Shown here: positions 1 through 9,852 of the stretch, one piece after another
Layout of the letters: the number at the start of each line of letters is the position of its first letter
How positions within the stretch are numbered: the first letter of the stretch is position 1
Source: Candidatus Alistipes avicola
GTDB taxonomy: Bacteria > Bacteroidota > Bacteroidia > Bacteroidales > Rikenellaceae
Length of the DNA stretch: 64,000 nt
Direction of reading: 5' to 3'
NCBI GenBank assembly: GCA_019118565.1
Contig: DWYR01000005.1
Location: forward strand, 37,957-101,956
Notes under the pieces: model-generated
Told to the model about the DNA's origin: nothing
Seen by the model: only the letters and a program-made list of their open reading frames with translations
Database searches by the model: none
Position numbers and translations under genes: made by a program

Positions 1-41
1 CGTTTGTTTCGATTGCCATAGCAGCTATATGATAATTTTTA

Positions 42-49
42 CAAAATTA
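42..49 (-). promoter_or_regulatory. Possible -7 promoter box, minus strand
   Basis: Read on the minus strand this is TAATTTTG, which fits the Bacteroidetes TAnnTTTG box. It would drive a gene to the left of the window. I see no TTTG at the right distance upstream, so support is weak. Confidence 0.3.
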
Positions 50-70
50 CAACTTTTTTCTTCCGGGTGG

Positions 71-1132
71 TTATTTCTTCGGGCGATAGACCGTTTTTTG
101 CAGGTTGACCGAGAGCCGCACCACCTGGTGCAGTCCCATCGACTGGCCGTCATACTGGAAAATCAGACCGGCATAGACACCTACCGTATCGTTGAAGAAA
201 CGGCGGTCGTAGCCGATGGTGGTCCGGTTGTAGAAATCCCTGGTCGTGCCGTAGAAGGTCGAATTGGCATAGAGAGCCGATCCGTAGATGTCCCAGAACG
301 GCATCAAGTTCTCACCGACGTAGAGGGCATTGTTTATGAAGACACCCCAGCGTTTGACCGAGAGCTCGATCCGTCCGCCCTTCGGGGTCTCCCAGCCCTG
401 TTCCGTACGGCGGTCGCGCTGTAGGCTTTGCAGATAGCCGAGCGAGGCGTTGAACTCGTAGCGTCCGGTGTAGCGGTAGCCGACGTAGGGATTGACCAGC
501 ATGTTGTCGACAACCCCTTCGGGCAGTTCGCCCGGTATCTCCGGGTCGGGGGTGGAGCTTTTGGCGAAGTGCATCACCGAGAGGGTGTAGCCGGCGTACC
601 AGTGTGACCATTTGTATTCGCCGGCCGAGAGGATGCGGAACTGTTCACGGGTATCGGCCGATTGCATTCCCTCCCAATCCAGATAGAATTCGACAAAGGA
701 GCCTTCGTCGTTGAGGTAGTGGGCACCGAGTCCCTGTATGCGGTTGTTGTAGAAGGCATAGGCGCTGTCGAAGAAGGCCGAGTGGTAGCGTCCGAGCAGC
801 AGCGAACGGGGAAATATGCCGGCCAGGGCCCGCACTTTCGGAGCATCGAACTGGTAGTAGATCTGAGGACGGACGCGGCTCAGGAAGTTGTGGTCGTCAC
901 CGAAGTGCTGGAACAGGTCGACCGCTACGACCAGCCGGTTCTTTTCGGCCCAGATGAGGCCTGCTTTCGGCGTAAGTCGCAGTCCGAAGTAGGTCCCCGA
1001 GTCGTCGATCAGACAGCCCGAATCTTCACGGTTGTCGAAACGCGTGTCGAAGTCGGCTCCGATGAATATCTCCTGGGCCGATGCACAGAGCCCCGACAAA
1101 AGAAATGCGAACAGAAGTACAAGATGCTTCAT
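71..1132 (-). CDS. Secreted outer-membrane beta-barrel protein, function unknown
   Basis: A 353-residue protein with a clear secretion signal: MKHL, a hydrophobic run, and a signal peptidase I site after SAQ near residue 20. There is no lipobox. The mature part is rich in Tyr, Phe and Gly and alternates polar and hydrophobic residues (for example around GYRYTG and LGYLQS), as expected for an outer-membrane beta-barrel. The frame stays open 31 codons further upstream, but the ATG at 1132 leads directly into the signal peptide, so I chose it. The gene is divergent from the methyltransferase gene, 165 bp away. I recognise no named family and cannot give a substrate. Confidence 0.75.
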   Translation of the reverse strand: MKHLVLLFAFLLSGLCASAQEIFIGADFDTRFDNREDSGCLIDDSGTYFGLRLTPKAGLIWAEKNRLVVAVDLFQHFGDDHNFLSRVRPQIYYQFDAPKVRALAGIFPRSLLLGRYHSAFFDSAYAFYNNRIQGLGAHYLNDEGSFVEFYLDWEGMQSADTREQFRILSAGEYKWSHWYAGYTLSVMHFAKSSTPDPEIPGELPEGVVDNMLVNPYVGYRYTGRYEFNASLGYLQSLQRDRRTEQGWETPKGGRIELSVKRWGVFINNALYVGENLMPFWDIYGSALYANSTFYGTTRDFYNRTTIGYDRRFFNDTVGVYAGLIFQYDGQSMGLHQVVRLSVNLQKTVYRPKK

Positions 1133-1262
1133 AGGCGGATTTGACGCAGTGTTGCGGGGCATACGGGGCGGGGAGGCTGTTGCGGGTCTCTTCTCGCAGG
1201 GCGTCTGCTTGTCGCAAAGGTTCAAATAATCGCCAAATTTAGGTAAAATATCCGGATTTGTT

Positions 1263-1270
1263 TACTTTTG
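1263..1270 (+). promoter_or_regulatory. -7 box for the TrmH-type gene
   Basis: TACTTTTG matches TAnnTTTG and lies 27 bp before the chosen start. No clear -33 TTTG at 19-21 bp. It overlaps the upstream ATG of the open frame (1268), which argues for the start at 1298. Confidence 0.55.
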
Positions 1271-1297
1271 CCCCGTGAAAATACGCAAGTTAAGCAG

Positions 1298-1834
1298 ATG
1301 AGAAAGATTACCAACGAGGAGCTGGGGCGTCCTTCGGTCGAGGAGTTCGCCCGCCAGGAGAAGATGCCCGTAGCGGTCGTACTCGATAACGTTCGTTCGA
1401 TGCAGAATGTCGGGGCTTTCTTCCGTACGGCCGATGCCTTTGCCGTTGAGCGCATTGCATTGTGCGGAATTACGGCGACACCGCCCAATCGCGAGATCCA
1501 CAAAACGGCGCTCGGGGCCGAGATGACGGTGCGTTGGGACTACTGCGAATCGACGACAGAGTGCTTGAAAACCTTGCGGGAGGAGGGGTACCGGCTCTAT
1601 GCGGTCGAACAGGTCGAAGGGGCCTGTATGCTCGATGAGTTCCATCCCGAACCGGGTGTGAAGTATGCCCTCGTCTTCGGAAACGAGGTGGAGGGTGTTG
1701 CGCAGGCGGCCGTTGATCTGTGTGACGGGTCCATCGAAATCCCGCAGGCCGGGACCAAGCATTCGGTCAATGTGTCGGTGGCCGGGGGAGTCGTTTTATG
1801 GCACTTTTTTTGGCAAGTTCGTCCAAAGCGTTAA
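1298..1834 (+). CDS. TrmH/SpoU-family RNA 2'-O-methyltransferase
   Basis: A 178-residue SPOUT-class methyltransferase that would transfer a methyl group from S-adenosylmethionine to a ribose 2'-OH in tRNA or rRNA. The three family motifs are present: NVRSMQNVGAFFRTADAF near residue 30 (motif 1 with the catalytic Arg), FGNEVEGV near residue 128 (motif 2), and QAGTKHSVNVSVAGGVVLW near 150 (motif 3, the knotted cofactor site). It lacks the N-terminal substrate domain of RlmB-type enzymes, so it is a short stand-alone form. The start at 1298 is preferred because the longer reading begins inside the promoter box. The exact RNA target cannot be told. Confidence 0.85.
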   Translation: MRKITNEELGRPSVEEFARQEKMPVAVVLDNVRSMQNVGAFFRTADAFAVERIALCGITATPPNREIHKTALGAEMTVRWDYCESTTECLKTLREEGYRLYAVEQVEGACMLDEFHPEPGVKYALVFGNEVEGVAQAAVDLCDGSIEIPQAGTKHSVNVSVAGGVVLWHFFWQVRPKR

Positions 1835-1839
1835 TTTTG
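1809..1839 (+). promoter_or_regulatory. panB promoter
   Basis: TTTG at 1809-1812, a 19-bp spacer, then TAATTTTG at 1832-1839. The -7 box starts on the TAA stop codon of the upstream methyltransferase gene. The start codon of panB is 110 bp downstream, so the leader is about 105 nt. Confidence 0.7.
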
Positions 1840-1949
1840 CCCCCGTTTATCGGATGGCTTGACAGAGGGCCGATCCGAATGAGAGTGGAAAATGTATAAG
1901 GTCTCGTCTCTCCAGACAGAGGTGGCGAGCTGCGTTAAATTGAAAAATT

Positions 1950-2765
1950 ATGTCTGTAGAAAGTAACGTAAGGGCGGTTACGACGTATCGTCTTTCGGAG
2001 ATGAAACAACGTCACGAGAAGATCGCCATGCTGACGGCATACGACTATTCGATGGCCCGGATCGTGGATGAAGCGGGGGTCGATGTGATCCTGGTTGGCG
2101 ATTCGGCGGCCAATGTGATGGCCGGATATGAGACAACGCTGCCCATCTCGCTCGATATGATGATCTATCATGCCCGGTCGGTGGTGCGGGCCGTGCGGCG
2201 TGCCCTCGTGGTGGTGGATATGCCCTTTGGAACCTATCAGGGCAACTCGAAGGTGGCGCTCGAATCAGCCATTCGGATCATGAAGGAGACCGAGGCCGAT
2301 GCCGTGAAGATCGAGGGCGGTGTGGAGATCTGCGAGTCGTTGCAGCGTATTCTTTCAGCCGGTATCCCTGTGATGGGGCACCTGGGCTTGACCCCGCAGT
2401 CGATCCACAAGTTCGGAACGTACAGCGTTCGCGCCAAGGAGGAACACGAAGCCGAGAAGTTGATCCGCGATGCCCATATGCTCGAAGAGGCGGGGTGCTT
2501 CGGACTCGTCCTGGAGAAGATTCCGGCTACACTCGGTGCCCGTGTCGCTTCGGAGTTGAAGATTCCGGTTATCGGTATCGGAGCCGGCAACGGGGTGGAC
2601 GGACAGGTGCTCGTTATCCACGATATGCTCGGTATCAACCACGGATTCTCGCCCCGGTTCCTGCGTCGGTATGCCGACCTGCATGAGGTCATGACGGGTG
2701 CGATCACCTCTTACGTGGGGGATGTCAAGTCGGGCGACTTCCCCAACGAATCCGAGCAGTATTGA
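1950..2765 (+). CDS. panB: 3-methyl-2-oxobutanoate hydroxymethyltransferase (ketopantoate hydroxymethyltransferase)
   Basis: A 271-residue TIM-barrel enzyme of normal family length. It adds a hydroxymethyl group from 5,10-methylene-tetrahydrofolate to alpha-ketoisovalerate, the first committed step towards pantothenate and coenzyme A. Metal and substrate residues of the family are in place: Asp51 in VGDSAANVM, Asp90 in [10 protein letters not shown], Glu122 in KIEGG, and the catalytic Glu189 in [10 protein letters not shown]. The gene is monocistronic here: it has its own promoter in the end of the preceding gene and a terminator hairpin behind it. No panC or panD is in the window. Confidence 0.96.
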   Translation: MSVESNVRAVTTYRLSEMKQRHEKIAMLTAYDYSMARIVDEAGVDVILVGDSAANVMAGYETTLPISLDMMIYHARSVVRAVRRALVVVDMPFGTYQGNSKVALESAIRIMKETEADAVKIEGGVEICESLQRILSAGIPVMGHLGLTPQSIHKFGTYSVRAKEEHEAEKLIRDAHMLEEAGCFGLVLEKIPATLGARVASELKIPVIGIGAGNGVDGQVLVIHDMLGINHGFSPRFLRRYADLHEVMTGAITSYVGDVKSGDFPNESEQY

Positions 2766-2792
2766 TAGCAGTGACCGGTTGTTCATCATCTT

Positions 2793-2825
2793 GCCGGCGA
2801 CGTCTGAAAGACGCGCCGGCTTTTT
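2793..2825 (+). terminator. Rho-independent terminator after panB
   Basis: GCCGGCG (2793-2799) pairs with CGCCGGC (2814-2820), with an inner CGTCT/AGACG pairing around a GAA loop, followed by TTTTT. Confidence 0.85.
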
Positions 2826-2851
2826 GTTGTTACGAGCGGATTAAATTTCGG

Positions 2852-2899
2852 TATTTTTGCACCGGATACAAGGTTTTCCGAAAATAATGATTATTTTTG
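2852..2899 (+). promoter_or_regulatory. Two tandem -7 boxes before guaB
   Basis: TATTTTTG occurs twice, at 2852-2859 and 2892-2899, both followed by C, exactly 40 bp apart. The start codon is 22 bp after the second. The first has TTG at 2827-2829 (22-bp spacer); the second has no good -33 element. Confidence 0.55.
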
Positions 2900-2921
2900 C
2901 AGGCAACAAAATCTCAATCCT

Positions 2922-4394
2922 ATGTCATTTATCAATGAGAAGGTGCAAGCCGAAGGACTGACGTTTGACGATGTGCTTTTGGTGCCTGCATACTCTGAAG
3001 TGTTGCCGCGGGAGGTCAATGTCCAGACCCGTTTCTCGCGAAATATCAAACTGAACATCCCGATCGTATCTGCCGCCATGGATACGGTAACCGAAGCCCC
3101 GCTGGCGATCGCTCTCGCACGCGAAGGAGGTATCGGTGTGATCCACAAGAACATGACCATCGCAGAGCAGGCTGCTCAGGTGCGCAAGGTAAAACGTGCC
3201 GAGAACGGTATGATCTACGACCCGATCACGATCTCGAAAGACGAGACTGTCGGTGATGCATTGGCTCTGATGAAGGAGAACAGGATCGGTGGTATTCCGG
3301 TGGTCGATAAGGATCAGAATCTGATCGGTATCGTGACGAACCGCGACCTGCGTTTCCAGCGTGATATGTCGCGCAAGATCGAGCAGGTGATGACCTCCGA
3401 GAATCTGATCACGACGCACAACACCGAACTGGAGCACGCAGCCGATGTGTTGTTGCGCAACAAGATCGAGAAACTGCCCGTAGTGGATGATCGCGGCAAG
3501 TTGATCGGTCTTATTACCTATAAGGATATTACCAAGGTCCAGGATAACCCCAATGCCTGCAAGGATGACAAGGGCCGTCTGCGTGTGGCTGCCGGAGTTG
3601 GCGTAACGCCCGATGCGATGGATCGTGTGAAGGCACTCGTCGAGGAGAATGTGGATGCCATTGTGATCGATACGGCTCACGGCCACTCGATCAATGTGGT
3701 GAACCTGCTCTGCAAGGTGAAGAATGCCTATCCCGATCTGGATGTCGTAGTCGGCAATATCGCTACGGCTGAGGCTGCACAGTTCCTGATCAATGCAGGT
3801 GTGGACGGTGTCAAGGTCGGTATCGGTCCCGGTTCGATCTGTACGACCCGTATCATTGCCGGTGTCGGCGTACCGCAGCTGTCCGCTATTTACGACGCGG
3901 CGAGCGTTGCCCGCAAATACGATATTCCGGTGATCGCCGACGGAGGTTTGCGCTACTCGGGCGATATTGTCAAGGCTCTGGCTGCCGGTGGCGACTGCGT
4001 GATGATCGGTTCGATGTTCGCCGGTACGGAGGAGGCTCCGGGCGAGACGATCATCTACAACGGCCGTAAGTTCAAGAGCTACCGTGGCATGGGCTCGATC
4101 GATGCCATGAAGGCAGGCTCGGCTGACCGTTACTTCCAGAAGGACGAGGGTAACCTCAACAAACTGGTGCCGGAGGGTATCGTTGCACGTGTGCCCTACA
4201 AGGGTGCGCTCAGCGAGACGGTCTTCCAGATGATCGGCGGTTTGCGTGCCGGTATGGGTTATTGCGGTGCCCGCGATATTGCGGCCCTGAAAAACGCCCG
4301 CTTCATCCGCATCACCTCTTCGGGTATGCAGGAGAGCCACCCGCACGACGTAGCCATCACGCGCGAGGCTCCTAACTACAGCAGCGAGCGATAA
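2922..4394 (+). CDS. guaB: IMP dehydrogenase
   Basis: A 490-residue enzyme that oxidises IMP to XMP with NAD+, the first step of GMP synthesis. The TIM barrel is split by two CBS domains (about residues 97-205; [20 protein letters not shown] and [19 protein letters not shown] are the two repeats). The catalytic Cys307 lies in [11 protein letters not shown], and the phosphate loop and flap (GMGSIDAM) are present. Length and motifs are standard. It is followed 6 bp later by a small Cys-rich gene and then guaA, forming a compact GMP-synthesis unit. Confidence 0.98.
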   Translation: MSFINEKVQAEGLTFDDVLLVPAYSEVLPREVNVQTRFSRNIKLNIPIVSAAMDTVTEAPLAIALAREGGIGVIHKNMTIAEQAAQVRKVKRAENGMIYDPITISKDETVGDALALMKENRIGGIPVVDKDQNLIGIVTNRDLRFQRDMSRKIEQVMTSENLITTHNTELEHAADVLLRNKIEKLPVVDDRGKLIGLITYKDITKVQDNPNACKDDKGRLRVAAGVGVTPDAMDRVKALVEENVDAIVIDTAHGHSINVVNLLCKVKNAYPDLDVVVGNIATAEAAQFLINAGVDGVKVGIGPGSICTTRIIAGVGVPQLSAIYDAASVARKYDIPVIADGGLRYSGDIVKALAAGGDCVMIGSMFAGTEEAPGETIIYNGRKFKSYRGMGSIDAMKAGSADRYFQKDEGNLNKLVPEGIVARVPYKGALSETVFQMIGGLRAGMGYCGARDIAALKNARFIRITSSGMQESHPHDVAITREAPNYSSER

Positions 4395-4400
4395 ATCCAA

Positions 4401-4739
4401 ATGGTAATGAATCCGGAAATCGCGGCGTGCGGCTTGTTTTGCGGAACGTGCCGTAAATTCGTCAAAGATTCTTGTCCGGGGTGCCATGCCAACGGGAAGG
4501 CGACATGGTGCGGAGTTCGCACGTGTTGCATCCAACACGGATGGCAGAGTTGTGCCCAGTGTACGTTGATACCGCTGGACGAATGCCGGAAGTTCAGTAA
4601 CTTCATGGGCAAACTTTTCGGTTTGATCTTCCGTTCCGATCGCAGGGGCTGCATTGAGCGGATCCGCAAGGTGGGAGAGAATGCTTTTGCGGAGGAGATG
4701 CGCTTGTCCGGGTCTTATAATCGTCCGATAAGAAAATAA
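4401..4739 (+). CDS. Cys-rich DUF3795-like protein
   Basis: A 112-residue protein with many cysteines in its first half: CGLFCGTC, CPGC, CGVRTCC and CAQC. This CxxC pattern is typical of DUF3795, whose members are thought to bind zinc or an Fe-S cluster; the function is not known. No signal peptide. A second ATG lies two codons in. It sits between guaB (6 bp) and guaA (16 bp) in one transcription unit, which may mean a link to purine synthesis or just a shared promoter. Confidence 0.75.
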   Translation: MVMNPEIAACGLFCGTCRKFVKDSCPGCHANGKATWCGVRTCCIQHGWQSCAQCTLIPLDECRKFSNFMGKLFGLIFRSDRRGCIERIRKVGENAFAEEMRLSGSYNRPIRK

Positions 4740-4755
4740 ATAAACACCTACATAC

Positions 4756-6291
4756 ATGCAGGAAAAAATCCTTATTTTGGACTTCGGTTCGCAATATACC
4801 CAGCTTATCGCACGTCGGGTGCGCGAACTGAATGTCTATTGTGAAATTCATCCCTTCAACAAGATTCCCGAACTGGATGCTTCGGTCCGGGGCGTAATCC
4901 TTTCGGGCAGCCCCTTTTCGGTGCGCGATGCCAATGCGCCGCATCCCGATCTGAGCCGGATCAAAGGGCATCTGCCGTTGCTGGGTGTATGCTATGGAGC
5001 GCAGTATCTGGCTCACTTCTACGGAGGTGAGGTGCAGCCTGCCCCGAGCCGCGAATACGGTCGTGCCATGCTGTCGGTCGTAGAGGCGGGTGATCCCCTG
5101 ATGCAGGGGTTGCCGTCGCCTACGCAGGTGTGGATGTCGCACGGCGACACGATCACGTCGGTTCCCTCTTCGTATCGGGTTATCGCCAGCACGGAGGATG
5201 TCCGTGTGGCCGCTTTCCGGGTCGAGGGTGAGCAGACGTGGGGTATTCAGTTCCATCCGGAGGTGTATCATTCGACCGATGGCATCGAGTTGCTGAAGAA
5301 CTTTGTGGCCGGCATCTGCGGTTGCAAACGCGACTGGACTTCGGAGAGTTTCGTAGAGACTACCGTTCGGGAGTTGCGCGAGAAACTCGGTAACGATCGG
5401 GTCGTACTGGGCCTTTCGGGCGGTGTAGACTCTTCGGTAGCTGCCGTATTGCTGCATAAGGCGATCGGTACGAATCTCTATTGTATTTTCGTGGATTCGG
5501 GTCTGCTGCGCAAGGATGAGTTCGACAGTGTGCTTGAATCCTACAAGGGCATGGGTCTGAACGTAAAAGGTGTCAAGGCCCACGACCGTTTCCTGGGCGA
5601 TTTGGCGGGTGTAACCGATCCTGAACGCAAGCGTAAGATCATCGGACGCGACTTCGTCGAGGTATTCAATGCGGAGGCCAAGCAGATCGAGAACGTGAAG
5701 TGGCTGGCACAGGGTACGATCTATCCCGACGTGGTGGAGTCTGCATCGGCATCGGTCAAGGGGCCGGCTGCGATGATCAAATCGCACCACAATGTAGGCG
5801 GACTCCCCGAGGAGATGGATTTGAAGGTGGTTGAGCCGCTGCGTCTGCTCTTCAAGGATGAGGTTCGCCGGGTGGGCAAGTCGCTCGGTATCGATCCGCT
5901 GATCCTCGGTCGCCATCCTTTCCCCGGACCGGGCCTTGCGATCCGTATTCTGGGCGATATTACCCCTGAAAAGGTGCATATCCTTCAGGAGGTGGACAAG
6001 ATCTATATCGACTCGCTGCGTGAGTGGGGTCTGTATGATAAGGTTTGGCAGGCGGGAGCGATCCTGTTGCCGGTCAAGAGTGTCGGTGTGATGGGCGACG
6101 AGCGTACGTACGAGAGTTGCGTGGCGCTGCGTGCCGTCTCCTCGACCGACGGTATGACGGCCGATTGGGTACATCTGCCCTATGAATTCCTGGCTGCCGT
6201 ATCGAACGACATCATAAACAAGGTGCGCGGGGTCAATCGCGTAGTGTATGACATCTCTTCCAAACCACCCGCAACGATCGAGTGGGAGTAA
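4756..6291 (+). CDS. guaA: GMP synthase, glutamine-hydrolysing
   Basis: A 511-residue enzyme that aminates XMP to GMP with glutamine and ATP. The N-terminal class I glutamine amidotransferase domain has its nucleophile Cys79 in [11 protein letters not shown] and its His in QFHPEVYHS. The ATP pyrophosphatase domain has the P-loop LSGGVDSS near residue 220. The C-terminal dimerisation domain ends in the usual [18 protein letters not shown]. It completes the pathway begun by guaB upstream. Confidence 0.98.
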   Translation: MQEKILILDFGSQYTQLIARRVRELNVYCEIHPFNKIPELDASVRGVILSGSPFSVRDANAPHPDLSRIKGHLPLLGVCYGAQYLAHFYGGEVQPAPSREYGRAMLSVVEAGDPLMQGLPSPTQVWMSHGDTITSVPSSYRVIASTEDVRVAAFRVEGEQTWGIQFHPEVYHSTDGIELLKNFVAGICGCKRDWTSESFVETTVRELREKLGNDRVVLGLSGGVDSSVAAVLLHKAIGTNLYCIFVDSGLLRKDEFDSVLESYKGMGLNVKGVKAHDRFLGDLAGVTDPERKRKIIGRDFVEVFNAEAKQIENVKWLAQGTIYPDVVESASASVKGPAAMIKSHHNVGGLPEEMDLKVVEPLRLLFKDEVRRVGKSLGIDPLILGRHPFPGPGLAIRILGDITPEKVHILQEVDKIYIDSLREWGLYDKVWQAGAILLPVKSVGVMGDERTYESCVALRAVSSTDGMTADWVHLPYEFLAAVSNDIINKVRGVNRVVYDISSKPPATIEWE

Positions 6292-6299
6292 AACGATAC

Positions 6300-6338
6300 G
6301 AACCGGAGCTGAATGAAAAAAGGCTCCGGTTCTTTTTT
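6300..6338 (+). terminator. Terminator after guaA
   Basis: GAACCGGAGC (6300-6309) and GCTCCGGTTC (6323-6332) form a 10-bp stem, followed by TTTTTT. Confidence 0.9.
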
Positions 6339-6625
6339 CCCCGATCGCGAACGACATAAGTTTGACATTAAGGAATGATATTTGAGGGAAAAAATAAATT
6401 TGGTCGATGACAATAAATAGGCTGCCAATAGGCGAATGGTTTAAGCGACAGCTTTAAATGACTACAAAGCCTACGAACCCCAACAGAAAAAACGAGAAAA
6501 GGCAGGTATTTCAAATTGTATTTTTTTTATCGTTTAAATTCAGAAGAAAGGAGTAGTCAAACGGATTTATGGCTGCTGCTTTTTATTATCTTTATTGCAT
6601 TATTGGAGAATTCATAATTCTACAA
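6339..6625. other. AT-rich intergenic stretch with one possible promoter box
   Basis: No gene is supported here. The DNA is markedly more AT-rich than the gua genes. TAAATTTG at 6395-6402 fits the -7 box but has no matching -33 element. A frame open from 6569 runs into the next gene but does not look coding before 6626. Confidence 0.4.
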
Positions 6626-7207
6626 ATGGAAATACATAATCTATTGAAAGTAAAATCAAGGACAGAATTGCGTGAATGGTTTCTGCAGAATCACAATAAA
6701 GCGACCGAATGTTGGGTCGTGGTAAAGCGGGGAAGACCAAAAGAGGACGGGACTTTCTGGTATATAGATGCTGTAGAAGAAGCCTTGTGTTTCGGTTGGA
6801 TAGACAGTACCACCAAGAAGCTACCTGATAATACGACAGTACAGAAACTTTGTCCCCGAAAGCCCAAAAGTAATTGGTCTGAACTAAATAAAGAGCGATG
6901 TAGAAGAATGGAGAGATTGGGCTTGATGACAGATGCTGGAAGGAAAGTTTTACCGGATATGTCAGACAAAGGGTTTGTGATAGATAGTGAAATCCTAAGC
7001 GAATTGCAGTCGGATCTCATAGTATGGAATAATTTTCTCCAACTCCCGAAACTTTACAGGAAGGTCAGAATTGATACGATTCAAATAAAAAGGAATCAGC
7101 CGGAACTCTTCAGGAGCCGCCTGCGTAAATTTATCGAAAATACCCGAAAAGGTATTCTTTATGGAGAGTGGAATGATAATGGCAGATTAGATCCCAAAGC
7201 GGAATAA
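6626..7207 (+). CDS. YdeI/OmpD-associated family protein
   Basis: A 193-residue cytoplasmic protein. The segments ECWVVVKRG, YIDAVEEALCFGWIDSTTK and CPRKPKSNWSELNKERCRR are the marks of the YdeI (bacteriocin-protection / OmpD-associated) family, whose biochemical role is not settled. The start at 6626 is chosen because similarity to the family begins there; 19 further codons upstream are open but look like intergenic DNA. Codon use and base composition are more AT-rich than the neighbours, which suggests later acquisition. Confidence 0.75.
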   Translation: MEIHNLLKVKSRTELREWFLQNHNKATECWVVVKRGRPKEDGTFWYIDAVEEALCFGWIDSTTKKLPDNTTVQKLCPRKPKSNWSELNKERCRRMERLGLMTDAGRKVLPDMSDKGFVIDSEILSELQSDLIVWNNFLQLPKLYRKVRIDTIQIKRNQPELFRSRLRKFIENTRKGILYGEWNDNGRLDPKAE

Positions 7208-7234
7208 TACAAATCATCCAAACTTGTTTTATAT

Positions 7235-7279
7235 AAAAAAAGGTGTAAATCAAGCATTTGCGAGATTTACACCTTTTTT
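7235..7279. terminator. Bidirectional terminator between the YdeI-like gene and tRNA-Ser
   Basis: GGTGTAAATC (7242-7251) pairs with GATTTACACC (7264-7273); the stem is flanked by A7 on the left and T6 on the right, so it can end transcription from both convergent genes. Confidence 0.85.
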
Positions 7280-7284
7280 GTTTG

Positions 7285-7371
7285 CGGAGAGTGGGGGATT
7301 CGAACCCCCGGTACGGAAACCCGTACGTCAGTTTAGCAAACTGGTGGTTTCAGCCACTCACCCAACTCTCC
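7285..7371 (-). tRNA. tRNA-Ser (anticodon GCT)
   Basis: On the minus strand the acceptor arms GGAGAGT and ACTCTCC pair; the anticodon arm is CAGTTTGCTAAACTG with anticodon GCT. The long variable arm (GTACGGGTTTCCGTAC) marks a class II tRNA, and the T arm GGGGGTTCGAATCCCCC is regular. Discriminator G. CCA is not encoded. Confidence 0.96.
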
Positions 7372-7398
7372 TGACCCTCTTTTGTTGTAAGAGTGGTG

Positions 7399-7429
7399 CA
7401 AATATAGGATATTTTTGGATACATCCAAA
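7399..7429 (-). promoter_or_regulatory. tRNA-Ser promoter
   Basis: On the minus strand: TTTG (7426-7429), a 19-bp spacer, TATATTTG (7399-7406). The tRNA 5' end is 27 bp further on. Confidence 0.75.
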
Positions 7430-7582
7430 ATAAAACCGGCGAAAATGTGTGTCTGTCATGAAGAGGAGGAAATTCAGATGTCATTTGTTCAGAATCGGGA
7501 CGAGCCTTACATCCCGGAGATCGTGTCTTCGCAATAAAAGAGGCGAAACCGACGTATTGATAGAGGATTCGTAAATTTTTTG

Positions 7583-7590
7583 TATTTTTG
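7583..7590 (+). promoter_or_regulatory. suf operon -7 box
   Basis: TATTTTTG lies 19 bp before the sufB ATG. A TTG at 7557-7559 is a few bases too far to be an ideal -33 element. Confidence 0.55.
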
Positions 7591-7609
7591 TACGATTATT
7601 CAGAATAGA

Positions 7610-9067
7610 ATGGCAGAAAAAGATAAAGATAAAGATAAAGAGATCCTGGAAACCATAGAGACCCAGGAGTATAAATACGGTTTTACGACGGATATTGAGA
7701 CCGAAACGATCCCGCGCGGTCTGAACGAGGAGATTATCCGCATGATTTCGGCTAAAAAGGGCGAACCGGAGTGGATGACCGAACGTCGTCTGAAGGCTTA
7801 CCGGCACTGGAAAACGATGACTCCCCCGACGTGGGCGCATCTGACCATTCCGCCTATCGACTTTCAGGAGGTCATCTACTATGCGGCACCGAAGCCGGCC
7901 AAGAAACTCTCGTCGATGGATGAGGTCGATCCCGAACTCAAACGTACTTTCGACAAGCTGGGTATTCCGCTCGAGGAACAGATGGCCCTTTCGGGGGTTG
8001 CCGTCGATGCGGTGATGGACTCCGTATCGGTCAAGACAACCTTCAAGGAGACGCTGGCTGAGAAGGGAATCATCTTCTGTTCGATTTCCGAGGCGATTCG
8101 GGACTATCCCGAGTTGATTCAGAAATACCTGGGCAGTGTCGTTCCCTATACCGACAACTTCTACGCGGCGCTCAACACGGCTGTCTTCTCGGACGGATCG
8201 TTCTGTTACATCCCGAAGGGGGTGCGTTGTCCGATGGAGCTTTCGACCTACTTCCGCATCAATGCGGCCGGAACGGGTCAGTTCGAGCGTACGTTGATTG
8301 TGGCCGACGAGGGGGCTTATGTGAGCTACCTAGAGGGGTGCACCGCGCCGCGCCGCGATGAGAATCAGTTGCACGCGGCCATCGTCGAGATCGTGGTCGA
8401 GAAGGATGCCGAGGTGAAGTATTCGACGGTCCAGAACTGGTATCCGGGCGATAAGGAGGGACGAGGTGGAATCTACAACTTCGTCACCAAACGCGGCATC
8501 TGCCGCGAGAATGCCCGTCTCTCGTGGACGCAGGTCGAGACCGGTTCGGCCATTACGTGGAAGTATCCGAGCTGTATCCTGGCCGGGGACAATTCGGTCG
8601 GGGAGTTCTACTCGGTGGCCATGACCAACCACTTCCAGCAGGCCGATACGGGTACCAAGATGATCCACCTGGGACGCAATACCCGCAGCCGCATCGTTTC
8701 GAAGGGTATCTCGGCCGGACGCAGCCAGAACTCCTATCGCGGTCTGGTGCGGGTGGCCAAGGCGGCGGATAATGCCCGTAACTATTCGCAGTGCGATTCG
8801 CTGCTGATCGGCGACAAGTGTGGAGCCCACACCTTCCCGGTGATCGACAGCCGTAACCTGACGGCCGTTGTGGAGCATGAGGCGACCACGTCGAAGATCT
8901 CCGAGGATCAGCTCTTCTACTGCAACCAGCGAGGCCTTTCGACCGAGGAGGCAGTCGGTCTGATCGTAAACGGATATGCCAAAGAGGTGTTGAACAAATT
9001 GCCGATGGAGTTCGCGGTTGAGGCGCAGAAGTTGCTGGCCATCAGCCTGGAGGGATCGGTAGGATAA
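7610..9067 (+). CDS. sufB: Fe-S cluster assembly protein SufB
   Basis: A 485-residue scaffold subunit of the SufBCD complex, which builds Fe-S clusters in the cytoplasm. It carries the right-handed beta-helix core; the segment [18 protein letters not shown] contains the Cys that accepts sulfur (equivalent to Cys405 of the E. coli protein), and EHEATTSKI holds the nearby Glu. The start at 7610 begins with a very charged leader ([11 protein letters not shown]) and sits right behind the -7 box; the longer frame would start before the transcript. First gene of sufB-sufC-sufD-sufS. Confidence 0.97.
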   Translation: MAEKDKDKDKEILETIETQEYKYGFTTDIETETIPRGLNEEIIRMISAKKGEPEWMTERRLKAYRHWKTMTPPTWAHLTIPPIDFQEVIYYAAPKPAKKLSSMDEVDPELKRTFDKLGIPLEEQMALSGVAVDAVMDSVSVKTTFKETLAEKGIIFCSISEAIRDYPELIQKYLGSVVPYTDNFYAALNTAVFSDGSFCYIPKGVRCPMELSTYFRINAAGTGQFERTLIVADEGAYVSYLEGCTAPRRDENQLHAAIVEIVVEKDAEVKYSTVQNWYPGDKEGRGGIYNFVTKRGICRENARLSWTQVETGSAITWKYPSCILAGDNSVGEFYSVAMTNHFQQADTGTKMIHLGRNTRSRIVSKGISAGRSQNSYRGLVRVAKAADNARNYSQCDSLLIGDKCGAHTFPVIDSRNLTAVVEHEATTSKISEDQLFYCNQRGLSTEEAVGLIVNGYAKEVLNKLPMEFAVEAQKLLAISLEGSVG

Positions 9068-9079
9068 ACTCATTTGAAG

Positions 9080-9847
9080 ATGAAAACTCAAAATATGCTT
9101 TCAGTTAAGGATTTACGGGCGGAAGTTGCCGGCAAGGAGATTTTGAAGGGGATCAACCTTGAAGTCAATGCCGGTGAAGTGCACGCCATCATGGGCCCGA
9201 ACGGTTCGGGCAAATCGACGCTGGCTTCGGTGCTGGCCGGAAACGAGAAGTTTACGGTAACGGGTGGTTCGGCTACCTTCATGGGACACGATCTGCTCTC
9301 GCTGCCGATCGAGGAGCGTGCCTGCCAGGGGCTCTTCCTCGGATTCCAGTATCCGGTCGAGATCCCCGGTGTCTCGATGGCCAATTTCATGAAGATGGCT
9401 GTCAACGAGCAGCGCAGGTATCGGGGCGAGGAGCCGCTGTCGGCTGCCGAGTTCCTGAAGATGGTGCGCGAGAAGAGCGCCGTGGTCGAGCTCGATTCGA
9501 AACTGATCTCGCGTTCGGTGAACGAGGGTTTCTCGGGCGGTGAGAAGAAAAAGAACGAGATCTTCCAGATGGCGATGCTCGAACCGAAACTCGCTATTCT
9601 GGATGAGACGGACAGCGGTCTGGATATCGATGCGCTGCGTATCGTGGGTACGGGTGTGACGAAACTGCACACGCCGCAGACCGCAACGGTGGTGATTACC
9701 CACTATCAGCGTCTGCTGGACTACATCGTGCCCGATTTCGTACACGTGCTCTACAAAGGTCGGATCATCTATTCGGGCGACAAGTCTTTGGCGCTGAAAC
9801 TCGAGAAAGAGGGATACGACTGGTTGATCAACGATTATAAGGAGTAG
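9080..9847 (+). CDS. sufC: Fe-S cluster assembly ATPase SufC
   Basis: A 255-residue ABC-type ATPase that powers shape changes in SufBCD. Walker A is GPNGSGKST near residue 42, the Q-loop region is LGFQYPVEIPG, the signature is FSGGEKKKNE and Walker B is LAILDETDSGLD. An upstream TTG (9074) and a downstream ATG (9095) are possible starts; the ATG at 9080 gives the usual length. It follows sufB by 12 bp and is followed by sufD 5 bp later. Confidence 0.97.
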   Translation: MKTQNMLSVKDLRAEVAGKEILKGINLEVNAGEVHAIMGPNGSGKSTLASVLAGNEKFTVTGGSATFMGHDLLSLPIEERACQGLFLGFQYPVEIPGVSMANFMKMAVNEQRRYRGEEPLSAAEFLKMVREKSAVVELDSKLISRSVNEGFSGGEKKKNEIFQMAMLEPKLAILDETDSGLDIDALRIVGTGVTKLHTPQTATVVITHYQRLLDYIVPDFVHVLYKGRIIYSGDKSLALKLEKEGYDWLINDYKE

Positions 9848-9852
9848 GGGTT

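Noticed and set aside
2925..4757. 610-codon minus-strand frame opposite guaB
   Set aside because: Antisense shadow of guaB; composition rich in His, Arg and Ile without any motif.
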